64,000 nucleotides of DNA from Acholeplasmataceae bacterium (GTDB lineage Bacteria; Bacillota_I; Bacilli_A; Acholeplasmatales; Acholeplasmataceae). The stretch is taken from contig RECG01000015.1 of the NCBI GenBank assembly GCA_007692425.1, positions 1-64,000 on the forward strand, written 5' to 3'. This document shows, piece by piece, positions 16,038 through 24,917 of this stretch (position 1 is the stretch's first letter; every line of letters begins with the position of its first letter). A program made the translations under genes and the position numbers. The notes beneath the pieces were generated by a model. The model saw only the letters and a program-made list of their open reading frames with translations, searched no databases and was not told where the DNA came from.

Positions 16038-17446
16038 CCCAATACCTCGTCCATTTGGGCGTCGGACAACAGTTGTTGCGACGCGATGATGTTTTTGATT
16101 TCCGCTTGCTTGCGGGCATCAATCTTGTACTTGTGCGAGATAAAGATGCCGATGCTCATCAACAAGAGCGGTGCCAGAGACATGATGATGCGGATGGCGA
16201 GCATCGCCGAATCCGGTTGGACCAGGACGTCAGGCTCACCCGGTTGCCGTTCGATGAAGCCGGCAAAACCGATGATCCACATGACCGCGGAAAGCCCGAT
16301 GCCTTGGGCAATCTTATTGATGAAATTGGTGAAGCCGCTCATCTGGCCATCCAGGCGGCTTCTGAATTTGAGTTGTCCGGCATCGACGACATCGCCATAC
16401 ATGGCATGGGGGACAAGACCGGGTCCGCTGATGCCAAGCCCCATGATGGCGGCGATGGCATAAATCATGACCGGATCAGCGTTCCTGGGGATGAAAAAGA
16501 GGATGACGGCCATGATGATCCATAGATACGATCCCAAGCGATAGGCAAACGTCTTGCCTTTGCGTTCGATGATTTTGATGTAGATGGGCAAGGCGACAAT
16601 CTGCATTGAAAACATGATGGCGGCACCCAGCATGCCGACCATGCTGGCCTGCCCGGATGCCGTGGTCGCGGCATCCACGTAGAAATTGACATAAAAGAAA
16701 AACAGTCCGCTCATGATCGCCATCGTCATCTGAAGCGTCAAAAACATGCCGAGATACTGTCTGAAAGGCTTGAGCGAGAGCGGTTGTGCCATGACCTTGA
16801 AACTCATTTTGCTTTCGACCGGTGCGGTCTGGATTTCTTCCCGGCAGAACAAACCGGTCACCAGGATGCTCAACCCGAACAAGGTGCCGAATGAAAGACT
16901 CATGACCTGATAGCCGATGCGTGGATCATCGAACATGCCGACGATGATGCCGGGCACGGCGACACAAAGGATTGATGCAAAGATCGAAAAGCCAAGACGG
17001 ACCGAATTGTAAGAGGCACGGACCTGGTAATCGCTCGAGATTTCACTGGAAAGCGAATAATAGGGGATCATGACCATCGTCTGGACGGTCGTGAACAGCA
17101 GGTAGGAAAACAAGGCGGCGGTGATTTTCAGTCCCATCACCGGGAAATCATAAGGGAAAAAGAGCAGATAAAGCGAGATTAAGACGAGCGGTGCGGCCAA
17201 TATCAGATAGATTCTTCTTTTGCCGAAGCGCGACCGGGTCCGATCGGAGATGAACCCCATCACCGGATCGGTGACGGCGTCCCAGGCACGGGCGAACAGC
17301 ATGATGAAGCCAGCCCAGAAGGGACTGATGCCGACCGTGACGACCAGAAAATAAGAATAGAGAAAATTGACGATGTTGAAAGACCCACCACCAAAGATAT
17401 CTGCGGTGGCGAAGGCCAGTTTTTTGGATACGGGATGCTTGTCCAT
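16034..17446 (-). CDS. GPH-family (glycoside-pentoside-hexuronide) cation symporter
   Basis: A 470-residue membrane transporter with about twelve segments. The N-terminal half holds the family signature FARAWDAVTDPVMGFISDRT followed by FGKRR. GPH proteins import sugars or their conjugates with a cation. The start at 17446 is seven bases after AAGGAG; the ATG at 17452 is only one base away from the site. It is translationally coupled to the acyltransferase, an unusual pairing that hints at a lipid-linked substrate rather than a free sugar, but this is speculation. Confidence 0.87.
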   Translation of the reverse strand: MDKHPVSKKLAFATADIFGGGSFNIVNFLYSYFLVVTVGISPFWAGFIMLFARAWDAVTDPVMGFISDRTRSRFGKRRIYLILAAPLVLISLYLLFFPYDFPVMGLKITAALFSYLLFTTVQTMVMIPYYSLSSEISSDYQVRASYNSVRLGFSIFASILCVAVPGIIVGMFDDPRIGYQVMSLSFGTLFGLSILVTGLFCREEIQTAPVESKMSFKVMAQPLSLKPFRQYLGMFLTLQMTMAIMSGLFFFYVNFYVDAATTASGQASMVGMLGAAIMFSMQIVALPIYIKIIERKGKTFAYRLGSYLWIIMAVILFFIPRNADPVMIYAIAAIMGLGISGPGLVPHAMYGDVVDAGQLKFRSRLDGQMSGFTNFINKIAQGIGLSAVMWIIGFAGFIERQPGEPDVLVQPDSAMLAIRIIMSLAPLLLMSIGIFISHKYKIDARKQAEIKNIIASQQLLSDAQMDEVLG

Positions 17447-17567
17447 AATCATGCTCCTTATGTTTGATTGATTTCATTGTATCATGTTCATCTCATCAAG
17501 ATAAAGAAACTTTTGAAAACTTGTCGGATTGATCAGTCGTTTTATCCGAATTTTACCATCATCACCT

Positions 17568-17595
17568 TTGTCTTTTCCTTTTTTGGTGGTACAAT
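17568..17595 (+). promoter_or_regulatory. Promoter of the AmmeMemoRadiSam operon
   Basis: TTGTCT (17568-17573), a 16-base T-rich spacer and TACAAT (17590-17595), 42 bases before the start codon. Confidence 0.5.
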
Positions 17596-17637
17596 GAAAA
17601 GGTAGGGCGAACCATCCTGCCCGGGGGCGGTGGAACC

Positions 17638-18510
17638 TTGAAGGAAGCCATCCTGCAAGAACAACTCGATCAAAAGCAGGTCAGATGCCATGTCTGCAAC
17701 CTGCGCTGTGTGATCCCACCAGGAAAACGCGGCGTCTGCGGCGTAAGGGAAAACCGGAACGGCATCCTTTATGCCCTTAACCATGGCAAGACGATTGCCG
17801 CCGGCATCGACCCGATCGAGAAAAAACCGCTCAACCACTTTTTATCAGGCAGCTGGACCTATTCGTTCGCCACGGTCGGATGCAATATGCATTGTCCCTG
17901 GTGCCAGAACTGGCAGATCGCCCAAGGTCCGAAACCGCAGAAACCTATTGAAGGTGTTGACATCAGCCCGCAAGAACACGTCGAAAGGGCCATCCAACAT
18001 CGATGTCTGTCGATTGCTTACACGTATTCAGAACCGACCATCTTCATCGAGTATGCGTTGGATACGATGAAAATTGCGCATGAACAAGACTTGAAAAACA
18101 TTTGGGTCTCAAACGGTTACATGACAACGGAAGCCCTGACCGAGATCCTGCCCTGGCTGGATGCCGCCAACATTGATTACAAAGGTCCTGACGAAGGTGT
18201 TTATGAAGCCTATTGTGGTGGCCGTGCCCAAGACATCATGGACAACATGGTCCAGATGAAAGCGGCCGGTGTCCATCTAGAGGTCACCACCCTGGTCATT
18301 CCCGGCATCAATGACCATGAAAACCAATTGCAGGCAATGGTGGACACCATCAAAGAAAGGCTTGGGACCGACGTGCCTTGGCATATATCCCGCTTTTACC
18401 CCGCCTGGCAGATGCGGCATGTCCCTGTGACACCGCTTGAAACCCTCAGGCTGGCCGGACGCATGGCAAGAGAAGCCGGCATCCGTCATATCCATCTCGG
18501 CAACATTTAA
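17638..18510 (+). CDS. amrS: AmmeMemoRadiSam-system radical SAM enzyme (AmrS)
   Basis: A 290-residue radical SAM enzyme of the PflA-like AmrS family. The cluster motif C-x3-C-x2-C is seen in GCNMHCPWCQNW near residue 82. An N-terminal CHVCNLRC and GVCGVRENRNG segment, typical of AmrS, could bind a second metal. The start is TTG at 17638 behind GGTGG; no in-frame ATG is available upstream because of a stop. It is followed 20 bases later by a Memo/AMMECR1 fusion, the standard partner. The reaction of this widespread system is, to my knowledge, not settled. Confidence 0.9.
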   Translation: MKEAILQEQLDQKQVRCHVCNLRCVIPPGKRGVCGVRENRNGILYALNHGKTIAAGIDPIEKKPLNHFLSGSWTYSFATVGCNMHCPWCQNWQIAQGPKPQKPIEGVDISPQEHVERAIQHRCLSIAYTYSEPTIFIEYALDTMKIAHEQDLKNIWVSNGYMTTEALTEILPWLDAANIDYKGPDEGVYEAYCGGRAQDIMDNMVQMKAAGVHLEVTTLVIPGINDHENQLQAMVDTIKERLGTDVPWHISRFYPAWQMRHVPVTPLETLRLAGRMAREAGIRHIHLGNI

Positions 18511-18530
18511 GTCATCAAGGAGGCCATATC

Positions 18531-19916
18531 ATGGCATTGACCCACGCCTTCATCCTTCCCCATCCTCCCATTCTCATTCCGGAAATCGGCAGGGGAGAAG
18601 TCCAAAAAATCCAAAACACTTTTGACGCTTGTGAGACGATTGCCAAAAAAATCGCCCGCATCAAGCCGGATATCATCATCTTATCGACACCGCATTCGGT
18701 CATCTATGCCGATTATTTTCATATCTCGCCCGGTCCGTCGGCCAGTGGCGATTTTGGTGCCTTTGGCGCACCAGACGTCAAACTTGATGTCCGTTATGAC
18801 GAGAAGCTGGTCAAGGCACTCGAGACGGCCGCCAAGGAACGTGGCTTTGATGCCGGTACGCTTGGCGCGACGGACGCTTCTCTTGATCATGGCAGCCTGG
18901 TGCCGCTCTATTTCATCACTCAGCGTTACACCAAGTTCAAACTGGTCAGGATTTCACCTTCGAACTTCTCACCGATGAAACATTACCGTCTGGGTAAAAC
19001 CATCCGTGACGTGGTCGAACCGCTGAAAAAGAAAGTCATCTGGGTCGCGAGCGGTGACCTGTCGCATAAACTGACACCAGACGGCCCTTATGGGTTTGCC
19101 AAAGAAGGTCCTGAATTCGATGCCATCATTCAAAAAGCCATCAACAAAGCTGATTTCACCAAGTTTTTGACATTGGATGACGTGTTTTGTGATAAGGCCG
19201 CTGTCTGCGGTTTACGGTCATTCACGATGATGGCCGGTGCCTTGGACGGTCGACGTGTCGATGCCAAGCTGTTGTCTTATGAAGGTCCCTTCGGTGTCGG
19301 TTATGCCACGGCAACGTACACGGTCAAGGATCTGGATGCCAAAAGACAGTTTGACAAGATGCTCGAGGACAAGGAAGCCAAAAGGCTGCATGATTTGCGA
19401 AAAAAGGAAAGTGTCCATGTCAAATTGGCACGAACCGCTTTGGAGCACTACATCCGTAAACACAAACATTTGAAAAATCCGAAAAATCTTCCCGAAACGT
19501 TTTATCGACAAAAGGGCGGCGTCTTTGTCTCAATCAAGAAATACGGACAATTGCGGGGTTGTGTCGGCACGACGGGTGCATCGACACCGAACCTGGCTGA
19601 TGAAATCGTTCAAAATGCCGTTCATGCCGGGCTCAAAGACGGTCGCTTCGAACCGGTGACAGTCGATGAACTGCCTTATCTTGAGTACACGGTTGATATT
19701 CTTGAAAAGCCTGAAATTGTCAAAAAAATGGATGCGCTTGATGTCAAAAAGTATGGTGTGATTGTGCGATCTGGTGCAAAAAGCGGTTTGCTGCTACCTG
19801 ATCTTGAGGGAATCGAATCCCCTGAAGAGCAAGTGTCGATTGCCTTGGGCAAAGCCGGCATCAAATCGCATCAGACTTATCAGATCGAACGCTTCAAGGT
19901 GATGCGGTATCATTGA
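18531..19916 (+). CDS. Memo (class III dioxygenase-like) / AMMECR1 fusion protein
   Basis: A 461-residue two-domain protein. Residues 1-270 resemble MEMO1/LigB class III extradiol dioxygenases: HPPILIPEIG at the N terminus, TPHS (about 54), DHGSLVPL (about 118) and SGDLSHK supply the likely metal and active-site histidines. Residues about 290-461 form an AMMECR1 domain with the invariant LRGCVGT motif and the following ATPNLADEI-like helix. Here the usual separate A and B components of the system are one chain. ATG at 18531 follows AAGGAGG. Function of the system is unknown; the conserved trio suggests a redox modification of a small molecule or RNA/protein target. Confidence 0.9.
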   Translation: MALTHAFILPHPPILIPEIGRGEVQKIQNTFDACETIAKKIARIKPDIIILSTPHSVIYADYFHISPGPSASGDFGAFGAPDVKLDVRYDEKLVKALETAAKERGFDAGTLGATDASLDHGSLVPLYFITQRYTKFKLVRISPSNFSPMKHYRLGKTIRDVVEPLKKKVIWVASGDLSHKLTPDGPYGFAKEGPEFDAIIQKAINKADFTKFLTLDDVFCDKAAVCGLRSFTMMAGALDGRRVDAKLLSYEGPFGVGYATATYTVKDLDAKRQFDKMLEDKEAKRLHDLRKKESVHVKLARTALEHYIRKHKHLKNPKNLPETFYRQKGGVFVSIKKYGQLRGCVGTTGASTPNLADEIVQNAVHAGLKDGRFEPVTVDELPYLEYTVDILEKPEIVKKMDALDVKKYGVIVRSGAKSGLLLPDLEGIESPEEQVSIALGKAGIKSHQTYQIERFKVMRYH

Positions 19917-19956
19917 TTGCTGATTGCGTATGGCCCTGACTTTGAATCCATGAAAA

Positions 19957-19986
19957 AACCCCCATGTCAAATGGAGGTTTTTTTTT
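19957..19986 (+). terminator. Bidirectional terminator after the Memo/AMMECR1 gene
   Basis: Nine-base stem with one C-A mismatch (AACCCCCAT/ATGGAGGTT), loop GTCAA, T8 on the plus strand and T6 on the minus strand; shared with the convergent VOC gene. Confidence 0.85.
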
Positions 19987-19994
19987 GAAGCGGG

Positions 19995-20402
19995 TTACTG
20001 GTATCTCAGTTGCAAGGCGTCAGGACCGTAGGCCATGATTTCAATCGGGTTGCCGTCTGGGTCCTTGATCCAGCATTGCAGGTTGTGATCAAGTCCCCTG
20101 ATGACCGGTTGGTCCGGTGTCATGCCGAGGTCATCAAGATGTCTGGTGAAGGCATCCATGTCGGTCACTTCGATACACAGGTGTTGATAGGCCGTGATCT
20201 CGGGTTGGAGACGTAAAGGCTTCTCGGCATGGAACAGTTCGATGAACTGCCGGTCGGCGACTTTGAGGTAAACAAGCCAGGGATGACCCTGTTCATCATC
20301 AAGCGTAAAGATTTTCTTGAAACCGAAAACTGTTTCATAAAAACGGACTGCGTCGTCCATGTCGGTGACCCTGAATGCCAGGTGGGCGATGCCTTTGATC
20401 AT
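19995..20402 (-). CDS. VOC (glyoxalase/bleomycin-resistance) family protein
   Basis: A 135-residue vicinal-oxygen-chelate protein with two beta-alpha-beta-beta-beta units. Likely metal ligands are His7 (HLAF), Glu in FIELF, His in HLCIEV and Glu in PIEIMAYG, the pattern of metal-binding VOC enzymes such as glyoxalase I. The ATG at 20402 overlaps the stop of the isochorismatase-type gene by four bases. Substrate unknown. Confidence 0.85.
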   Translation of the reverse strand: MIKGIAHLAFRVTDMDDAVRFYETVFGFKKIFTLDDEQGHPWLVYLKVADRQFIELFHAEKPLRLQPEITAYQHLCIEVTDMDAFTRHLDDLGMTPDQPVIRGLDHNLQCWIKDPDGNPIEIMAYGPDALQLRYQ

Positions 20403-20935
20403 GGTTGTGCCTCCTCTTTGACGGTGATAAACAAGCCCCGCATGATGTCAAGCGCCTTGTCATGCAGCGTCTCATCAAAACTGGCACACAAGCCGGCGTC
20501 GACGATGATGTCAGCCTCAGGGAGCGCCGCTTGCGCGATGACGGCATTGGCAAGAACACAGATGTTGGTGACCAGACCGACCAGTTCGATGTGGTCGTAT
20601 TGTGCTTCTTTGAGATGATCAGCCAATGCCAATGAGCCGAAACACGGTTTATAAAACACGTGGTCCGTGTCTTTCCTGACATCTTTGATGGCCTCATCCA
20701 GTTCGAATCCCGGCGTGCCTTTGATGCAATGCGGGACGGGCAGATGACGACCTTCCCGGGTCTTTAAATAATCATCATCATGGGTATCGAATGTGAACAG
20801 GACTGCATCCTGTCTGTTTCGGTACTGGCCGATTTTGGTCCGGATGCCTTTCGCCAATGTGGGGGCTTTCGGAAAACCCAGCGCGCCATCCACGAAATCT
20901 TTTTGGTAATCGACGACAATCAATGCACGTTTCAT
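20399..20935 (-). CDS. Isochorismatase-family hydrolase (nicotinamidase-like)
   Basis: A 178-residue cysteine hydrolase. The catalytic triad is visible as Asp in VVDYQKDF, Lys in HVFYKPCFGS and Cys in LVTNICVLANAV. The GALGFPKA segment and this length suit nicotinamidase or an uncharacterised relative; the metal-binding D-x-H motif of PncA appears only loosely (FDTHDDDY). ATG at 20935 follows GGAGGTGCAGAC. First gene of a two-gene operon with the VOC protein. Confidence 0.85.
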   Translation of the reverse strand: MKRALIVVDYQKDFVDGALGFPKAPTLAKGIRTKIGQYRNRQDAVLFTFDTHDDDYLKTREGRHLPVPHCIKGTPGFELDEAIKDVRKDTDHVFYKPCFGSLALADHLKEAQYDHIELVGLVTNICVLANAVIAQAALPEADIIVDAGLCASFDETLHDKALDIMRGLFITVKEEAQP

Positions 20936-20976
20936 GTCTGCACCTCCGCATATGCACATCTCTTGTTGATACGTTC

Positions 20977-21006
20977 ATTATACCTTTTTGACGATGGACT
21001 GTCCAT
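20977..21006 (-). promoter_or_regulatory. Promoter of the isochorismatase/VOC operon with -35 palindrome
   Basis: Minus strand TGGACA (21005-21000), 17-base spacer, TATAAT (20982-20977). The -35 box lies inside the perfect 13-base palindrome ATGGAC-T-GTCCAT (20994-21006). Confidence 0.65.
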
Positions 21007-21044
21007 GGGCATACAGGCGTGCGACTGTCGTCATCATCGAGACA

Positions 21045-21689
21045 TCACTTTCGCTTGATAAAGTCCTTGTCAAGAGTGGTCTTCCAATTGGCATCAATGC
21101 TGTTGTTTTTCCGTAGCGATGAAATCGCCTCATGCAGACTGTCATATTGGACTTTGACGCCCGCTTTGTCGGCATGATAGTTGGCGGCCCTTGACGCATC
21201 GATACCGAAGCGTGACGCCGTCATGATGGCATCGATGTTCGCACCGAGAAAGATGAACTCCCAACCATGGGCCTCTTTTTGATGTGCCACCATGTGTCTG
21301 ATGGCATCGTAGCTGTATGACCGGCTGGCGTTCTCCATCCCGTCGGTGGTGATGACAAAAACGGTTTGTTGCGGTCTTGTCTCCTCAGACAATGATTGAT
21401 GGACACGATTGATCTTCTCAATGCTTCTGCCGATGGCATCCAAGAGGGCGGTTGATCCTCTGACCTCGTAATCATGCGTCGTCATCGGTTTGATGGCAGC
21501 AAGCGGCAGACGTTGATGCAGCACCTTGAATTCATGATCGAACAAGACGGTCGAGACGATGGCTTCGCCAGGCAGTGCTTTTTGTTTGTCAATCATGGTG
21601 TTGAAGCCGCCGATCGTGTCTGTCTCCAGGCCGGACATTGATCCGCTCCGATCCAAAATAAAAACCATTTCCACGCCATTTTTTTTCAT
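21045..21689 (-). CDS. von Willebrand factor A domain protein
   Basis: A 214-residue cytoplasmic vWA protein. The MIDAS motif is DRSGSMSG (about 12-19), with the third metal residues in RGSTALLDAIG and TTDGMEN. No signal peptide or membrane segment is seen. ATG at 21689 follows GAAAGGGG. It lies 84 bases downstream of the macro-domain gene in the same direction, and may be co-transcribed with it. Partners are unknown; such vWA proteins usually scaffold protein complexes in a metal-dependent way. Confidence 0.88.
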   Translation of the reverse strand: MKKNGVEMVFILDRSGSMSGLETDTIGGFNTMIDKQKALPGEAIVSTVLFDHEFKVLHQRLPLAAIKPMTTHDYEVRGSTALLDAIGRSIEKINRVHQSLSEETRPQQTVFVITTDGMENASRSYSYDAIRHMVAHQKEAHGWEFIFLGANIDAIMTASRFGIDASRAANYHADKAGVKVQYDSLHEAISSLRKNNSIDANWKTTLDKDFIKRK

Positions 21690-21773
21690 AAACATACCCC
21701 TTTCATGGGTTGATGTCTTGAGCATATCATGTTCAAAAGGGGAAATGGTCGTTTGGCGAGCGACAAATGCAGG

Positions 21774-22781
21774 TCAGTCCAACGTGCCGAGACCTTTGCA
21801 CTCATATTGGAAAAGCAGTTGGTTGACAAGATCGATGTCATGATGGCCTTCTTCAATGGCCCAGCTGATGATGACATCGGACAAACGGCTGGGGGACAAG
21901 GCATAGCCGGCCCGGGCGATCAGGTCCTTGGTCTCGTCAAGATTGAGTTCAAGCGCGATGGCCAGGGCGATGGCGGTGCTTTTGCTGGGCTGATAAGTGG
22001 ACGTGTTTCGGATTTTGGAAAATAGTTTGCGGTCAAGGTTGGCCTTTTTGTATATGTCGATTTCGTTTTTGTCGCCGGTCCTGATCAAACGTAAAACCGT
22101 TTCGGCAAAATTCTCTTCGAGTTCGCTTTCCAGATCATCGAGGGAACGGACCGGATCGGGTTTGATCATGTTTGACAAGACGATGCGCTGGGTCTCTTTC
22201 CGACTGATGATAGAACGGTTTTTCAAGGTCCCATATCGGGCTTCGTCGTGTGTGTCGACATAATGGTCATCGATATATTGCCTGACGGCATCGGTCCATG
22301 TCTTGGACAAGGCAAATGATGCCTGGTCATAAACGACGAGCGACACCGTGATGTCATGCTTCTTGATGAAATCCCTGATGCTTTTGACGGCAATCGCCAA
22401 GGCCTGGTCTTTGGGAAAGCGGTAGACACCGGCTGAAATCAAAGGAAACGCCACGCTTTGACACGCATGGTCGACTGCTTGTTTCAAACATGCAAGGTAA
22501 CAGCGTCCTAGCAGGTTTGCTTCGTCATGACGCCCATCCTGCCAGACAGGACCGACCGTGTGGATGACATGGCGGGCTGGCAGGTTGAACCCTGGTGTCA
22601 GGAAGGCCTCGCCGATTTTGATGACACCAATCTTTTGGCGGGCTTCAAGCAACAAGGGTCCGGCGGCGGCATGAATCATGCCGTCGACACCGGCACCGAC
22701 GATGGGTTCGGGATCGGCAGAGTTGACAATGGCGTCGACATCAACGGTGGTGATGTCGGCTCGGATGATGTGCAGGGGCAT
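21774..22781 (-). CDS. Macro-domain protein with C-terminal helix-turn-helix-like domain
   Basis: A 335-residue protein. Residues 1-145 form a macro domain: IVNSADPEPIVGAGVDGMIHAAAG binds ADP-ribose in relatives and the LISAGVYRFP loop is conserved. The usual GGGVD is GAGVD. After a charged linker, residues about 240-335 (YKKANLDRKLFSKIR, then STAIALAIALELNLDETKDLIARAGYAL) look like a Cro/C1-type helical domain that is often appended to macro domains in Bacillota. ATG at 22781 follows AAAGGAG. Likely action is hydrolysis or sensing of ADP-ribose derivatives. Confidence 0.85.
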   Translation of the reverse strand: MPLHIIRADITTVDVDAIVNSADPEPIVGAGVDGMIHAAAGPLLLEARQKIGVIKIGEAFLTPGFNLPARHVIHTVGPVWQDGRHDEANLLGRCYLACLKQAVDHACQSVAFPLISAGVYRFPKDQALAIAVKSIRDFIKKHDITVSLVVYDQASFALSKTWTDAVRQYIDDHYVDTHDEARYGTLKNRSIISRKETQRIVLSNMIKPDPVRSLDDLESELEENFAETVLRLIRTGDKNEIDIYKKANLDRKLFSKIRNTSTYQPSKSTAIALAIALELNLDETKDLIARAGYALSPSRLSDVIISWAIEEGHHDIDLVNQLLFQYECKGLGTLD

Positions 22782-22863
22782 GGCGGGTCTCCTTTCAAAT
22801 GGCATGCGTGAAGCGAAAGATGCCATGATGATTCACTGATGACGGCAATCAGGTCGTTATCGT

Positions 22864-22892
22864 TTGTCTCTGGTCTTGAAATGATGTATAAT
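22864..22892 (+). promoter_or_regulatory. Promoter of the zinc-ribbon membrane protein gene
   Basis: TTGTCT (22864-22869), 17-base spacer, TATAAT (22887-22892), 51 bases before the ATG. Confidence 0.7.
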
Positions 22893-22943
22893 AATGATGG
22901 AACGCATCATGATGATCGCATCAAACAACAAGAGGTCAATCAC

Positions 22944-23264
22944 ATGAAATGTCAGAAATGCCAGACTGAAATTCCACCAGAGACGTTGTTCTGCACCCAC
23001 TGTGGTGCTTATATTTTTGATATTATCAAACCACGTGAGCGTGGCATCAAGTTCGTGATGATCGCCATCCTCGGTTTGATATGTGCCGTGTTGGCTTTCA
23101 GGGTCATTCAACTTTCCCCGTTTTTTCTGGCCATCGGTTACGCCATCGGCTATTATCTCAAAGAAAATTTTGTCAGCATCATCGGCAGTTTCGTCATGGT
23201 CGTCAATATCATCAGCGCCGTTTCGGCTTTCCTGTGGATGGTCTGGCTTACAATGTCGCTGTAA
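22944..23264 (+). CDS. Small zinc-ribbon membrane protein
   Basis: A 106-residue protein with an N-terminal zinc ribbon (CQKC and CTHC, 13 residues apart, as in zinc_ribbon_2 proteins) and two or three hydrophobic segments (about 40-58, 62-75, 82-102). ATG at 22944 follows AGAGG. Ended by a terminator. No function can be assigned. Confidence 0.75.
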   Translation: MKCQKCQTEIPPETLFCTHCGAYIFDIIKPRERGIKFVMIAILGLICAVLAFRVIQLSPFFLAIGYAIGYYLKENFVSIIGSFVMVVNIISAVSAFLWMVWLTMSL

Positions 23265-23281
23265 ATACGTTGAAACAGACA

Positions 23282-23307
23282 AGACGTCTCATCGAGACGT
23301 TTTTTTT
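23282..23307 (+). terminator. Terminator of the zinc-ribbon gene
   Basis: Seven-base perfect stem ACGTCTC/GAGACGT with a three-base loop and T8. Its T run touches the stop codon of the convergent MATE gene. Confidence 0.88.
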
Positions 23308-24703
23308 ATGTGACCGGCAGGACCGGTGATGATAGGCGCATCTGGACTTTCAAATGTCTCATTTCATGACGATAGGCACCATAAGAAATCAGACCGGACA
23401 GGGCATCTGCCGCCAAGAAGCTGAACCAGATGCCGATGATGCCGAACAGACTGGTCAAAATCAAGACCAATGGGATGAACAACAAAAACTGCCGGGACAA
23501 GGCGATCAGGAAGGCGCGTACCGCAAACCCCATCGCCTGGTAGACGCTCGACATGATGAACTGGAAGCCCAAAAGGGTAAAACCGAAGGCGACAATGCGG
23601 AAAGCCTGCGTGCCGGTTTCGATGAACACCGGATCGGCTTCGCGGCTGAACATGGTGTAAATCAGACGTGCACCGAGCAACATGATCAGAAAGATGATCC
23701 AGAAATAGGTGATGAGCAGACGGGTGCCATAGGTGATGACGTCATGCAGCCGTTCATGCTTTTTGGCACCAAAGTTGAAACCGACGATCGGAATGAGGCC
23801 CTGGACCAGGCCGAAACCGGGCAACAAGAGGAAAATGATCATCCGGTTCATGACGCCCATGACGGAAATGTAGATGGCCGGATCGCCTGGTGCATAGACA
23901 TTGATCAAACGGTTGACGAGGACAAACATGAACGCCCCCAGGCTGTTTCGGATGAAGGTGGGCAGGCCGATCACCAGGATTTGTCTGAAAATACGGCCAT
24001 TGATGTCACCAAGATTGAAACGCAAGCCGAGTGAAGACTTTTTGGAGAACGACGCCGACAAGATGTAGATAAACATCATCGATTTGGCGATCAGGGTGGC
24101 GATCGCCGCACCTTTGACACCGAGGCCGAAACCCCAGTTGAAAATCAGGATCGGATCAAGGATGATGTTGACAACAGCGCCGATGATCATCGCCGTCATC
24201 GCGATCTTCGGTCTTCCCTCGGCACGTGTCAGGTTGTTCAAGACGATGGCCGAGGAAAAGGGAACCAAGGCGATGACGATGAAAAACATGTAATCCCGGG
24301 CATCACTGATGTTGCTGGCGGTCGCGCCGAAGATGACCAGGATCTCATCAATGAAGACCAGGCCGATAAGGGTGAACACACTGGCCAGGACTATATTGAA
24401 AAGCAGTGCGGTATGGACGGTTTTTCGCATGGCATCGGCATCACCACGCCCGTAAGCCCTTGAAAAGACCGACGCGCTGCCGATGCCGATCATGAGTGCG
24501 AAGGCAAAGACGATCATCCAGATGGGAAAAACGATGCCAAGTGCACCGATGGCGATCTCGCCTGAGCCCCAGGCGACAAAAATGGTATCGACAAGATTAT
24601 ACAAGGCATCAAAAAACATGGCCAGGCTGGCTGGGATGGTGAATTTGAGCAACAGTTTTTTGACGTTCATGTTGCCCAGCATGATGCTGCGTTCCTGGTT
24701 CAT
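23306..24703 (-). CDS. MATE-family efflux transporter
   Basis: A 465-residue multidrug/toxin-extrusion-family membrane protein with twelve predicted segments in two halves. The N-terminal region KKLLLKFTIPASLAMFFDALYNLVDTIFVAWG and the repeat in the second half (PTFIRNSLGAFMFVLVNRLI...) are typical of MATE/DinF-like exporters driven by Na+ or H+. ATG at 24703 follows AAGGTGATC. Single gene; substrate unknown. Confidence 0.92.
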   Translation of the reverse strand: MNQERSIMLGNMNVKKLLLKFTIPASLAMFFDALYNLVDTIFVAWGSGEIAIGALGIVFPIWMIVFAFALMIGIGSASVFSRAYGRGDADAMRKTVHTALLFNIVLASVFTLIGLVFIDEILVIFGATASNISDARDYMFFIVIALVPFSSAIVLNNLTRAEGRPKIAMTAMIIGAVVNIILDPILIFNWGFGLGVKGAAIATLIAKSMMFIYILSASFSKKSSLGLRFNLGDINGRIFRQILVIGLPTFIRNSLGAFMFVLVNRLINVYAPGDPAIYISVMGVMNRMIIFLLLPGFGLVQGLIPIVGFNFGAKKHERLHDVITYGTRLLITYFWIIFLIMLLGARLIYTMFSREADPVFIETGTQAFRIVAFGFTLLGFQFIMSSVYQAMGFAVRAFLIALSRQFLLFIPLVLILTSLFGIIGIWFSFLAADALSGLISYGAYRHEMRHLKVQMRLSSPVLPVT

Positions 24704-24732
24704 CTGATCACCTTGTCCATGTTTATAATCGT

Positions 24733-24763
24733 ATTATAACCCATGAACTGTCTTGTCCGTCAA
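24733..24763 (-). promoter_or_regulatory. Possible promoter of the MATE gene
   Basis: Minus strand TTGACG (24763-24758) and TATAAT (24738-24733) with a 19-base spacer, slightly long. Confidence 0.4.
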
Positions 24764-24883
24764 TAAATGTTCTTTTCCATCATTTTAAACCATGACAGAC
24801 GGTGATGACTTCTCTTCACAAGCATATCGTTGATCCACGTCCGGGAATCGTCGACCGGGAAACATGATAACTATGCCATATCA

Positions 24884-24912
24884 TTGACAATCCTCATGCC
24901 TTTTGATATACT
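24884..24912 (+). promoter_or_regulatory. Promoter of the six-module lipoprotein gene
   Basis: TTGACA (24884-24889), 17-base spacer, TATACT (24907-24912). A LacI-type operator begins six bases after the -10 box. Confidence 0.85.
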
Positions 24913-24917
24913 ACTTA

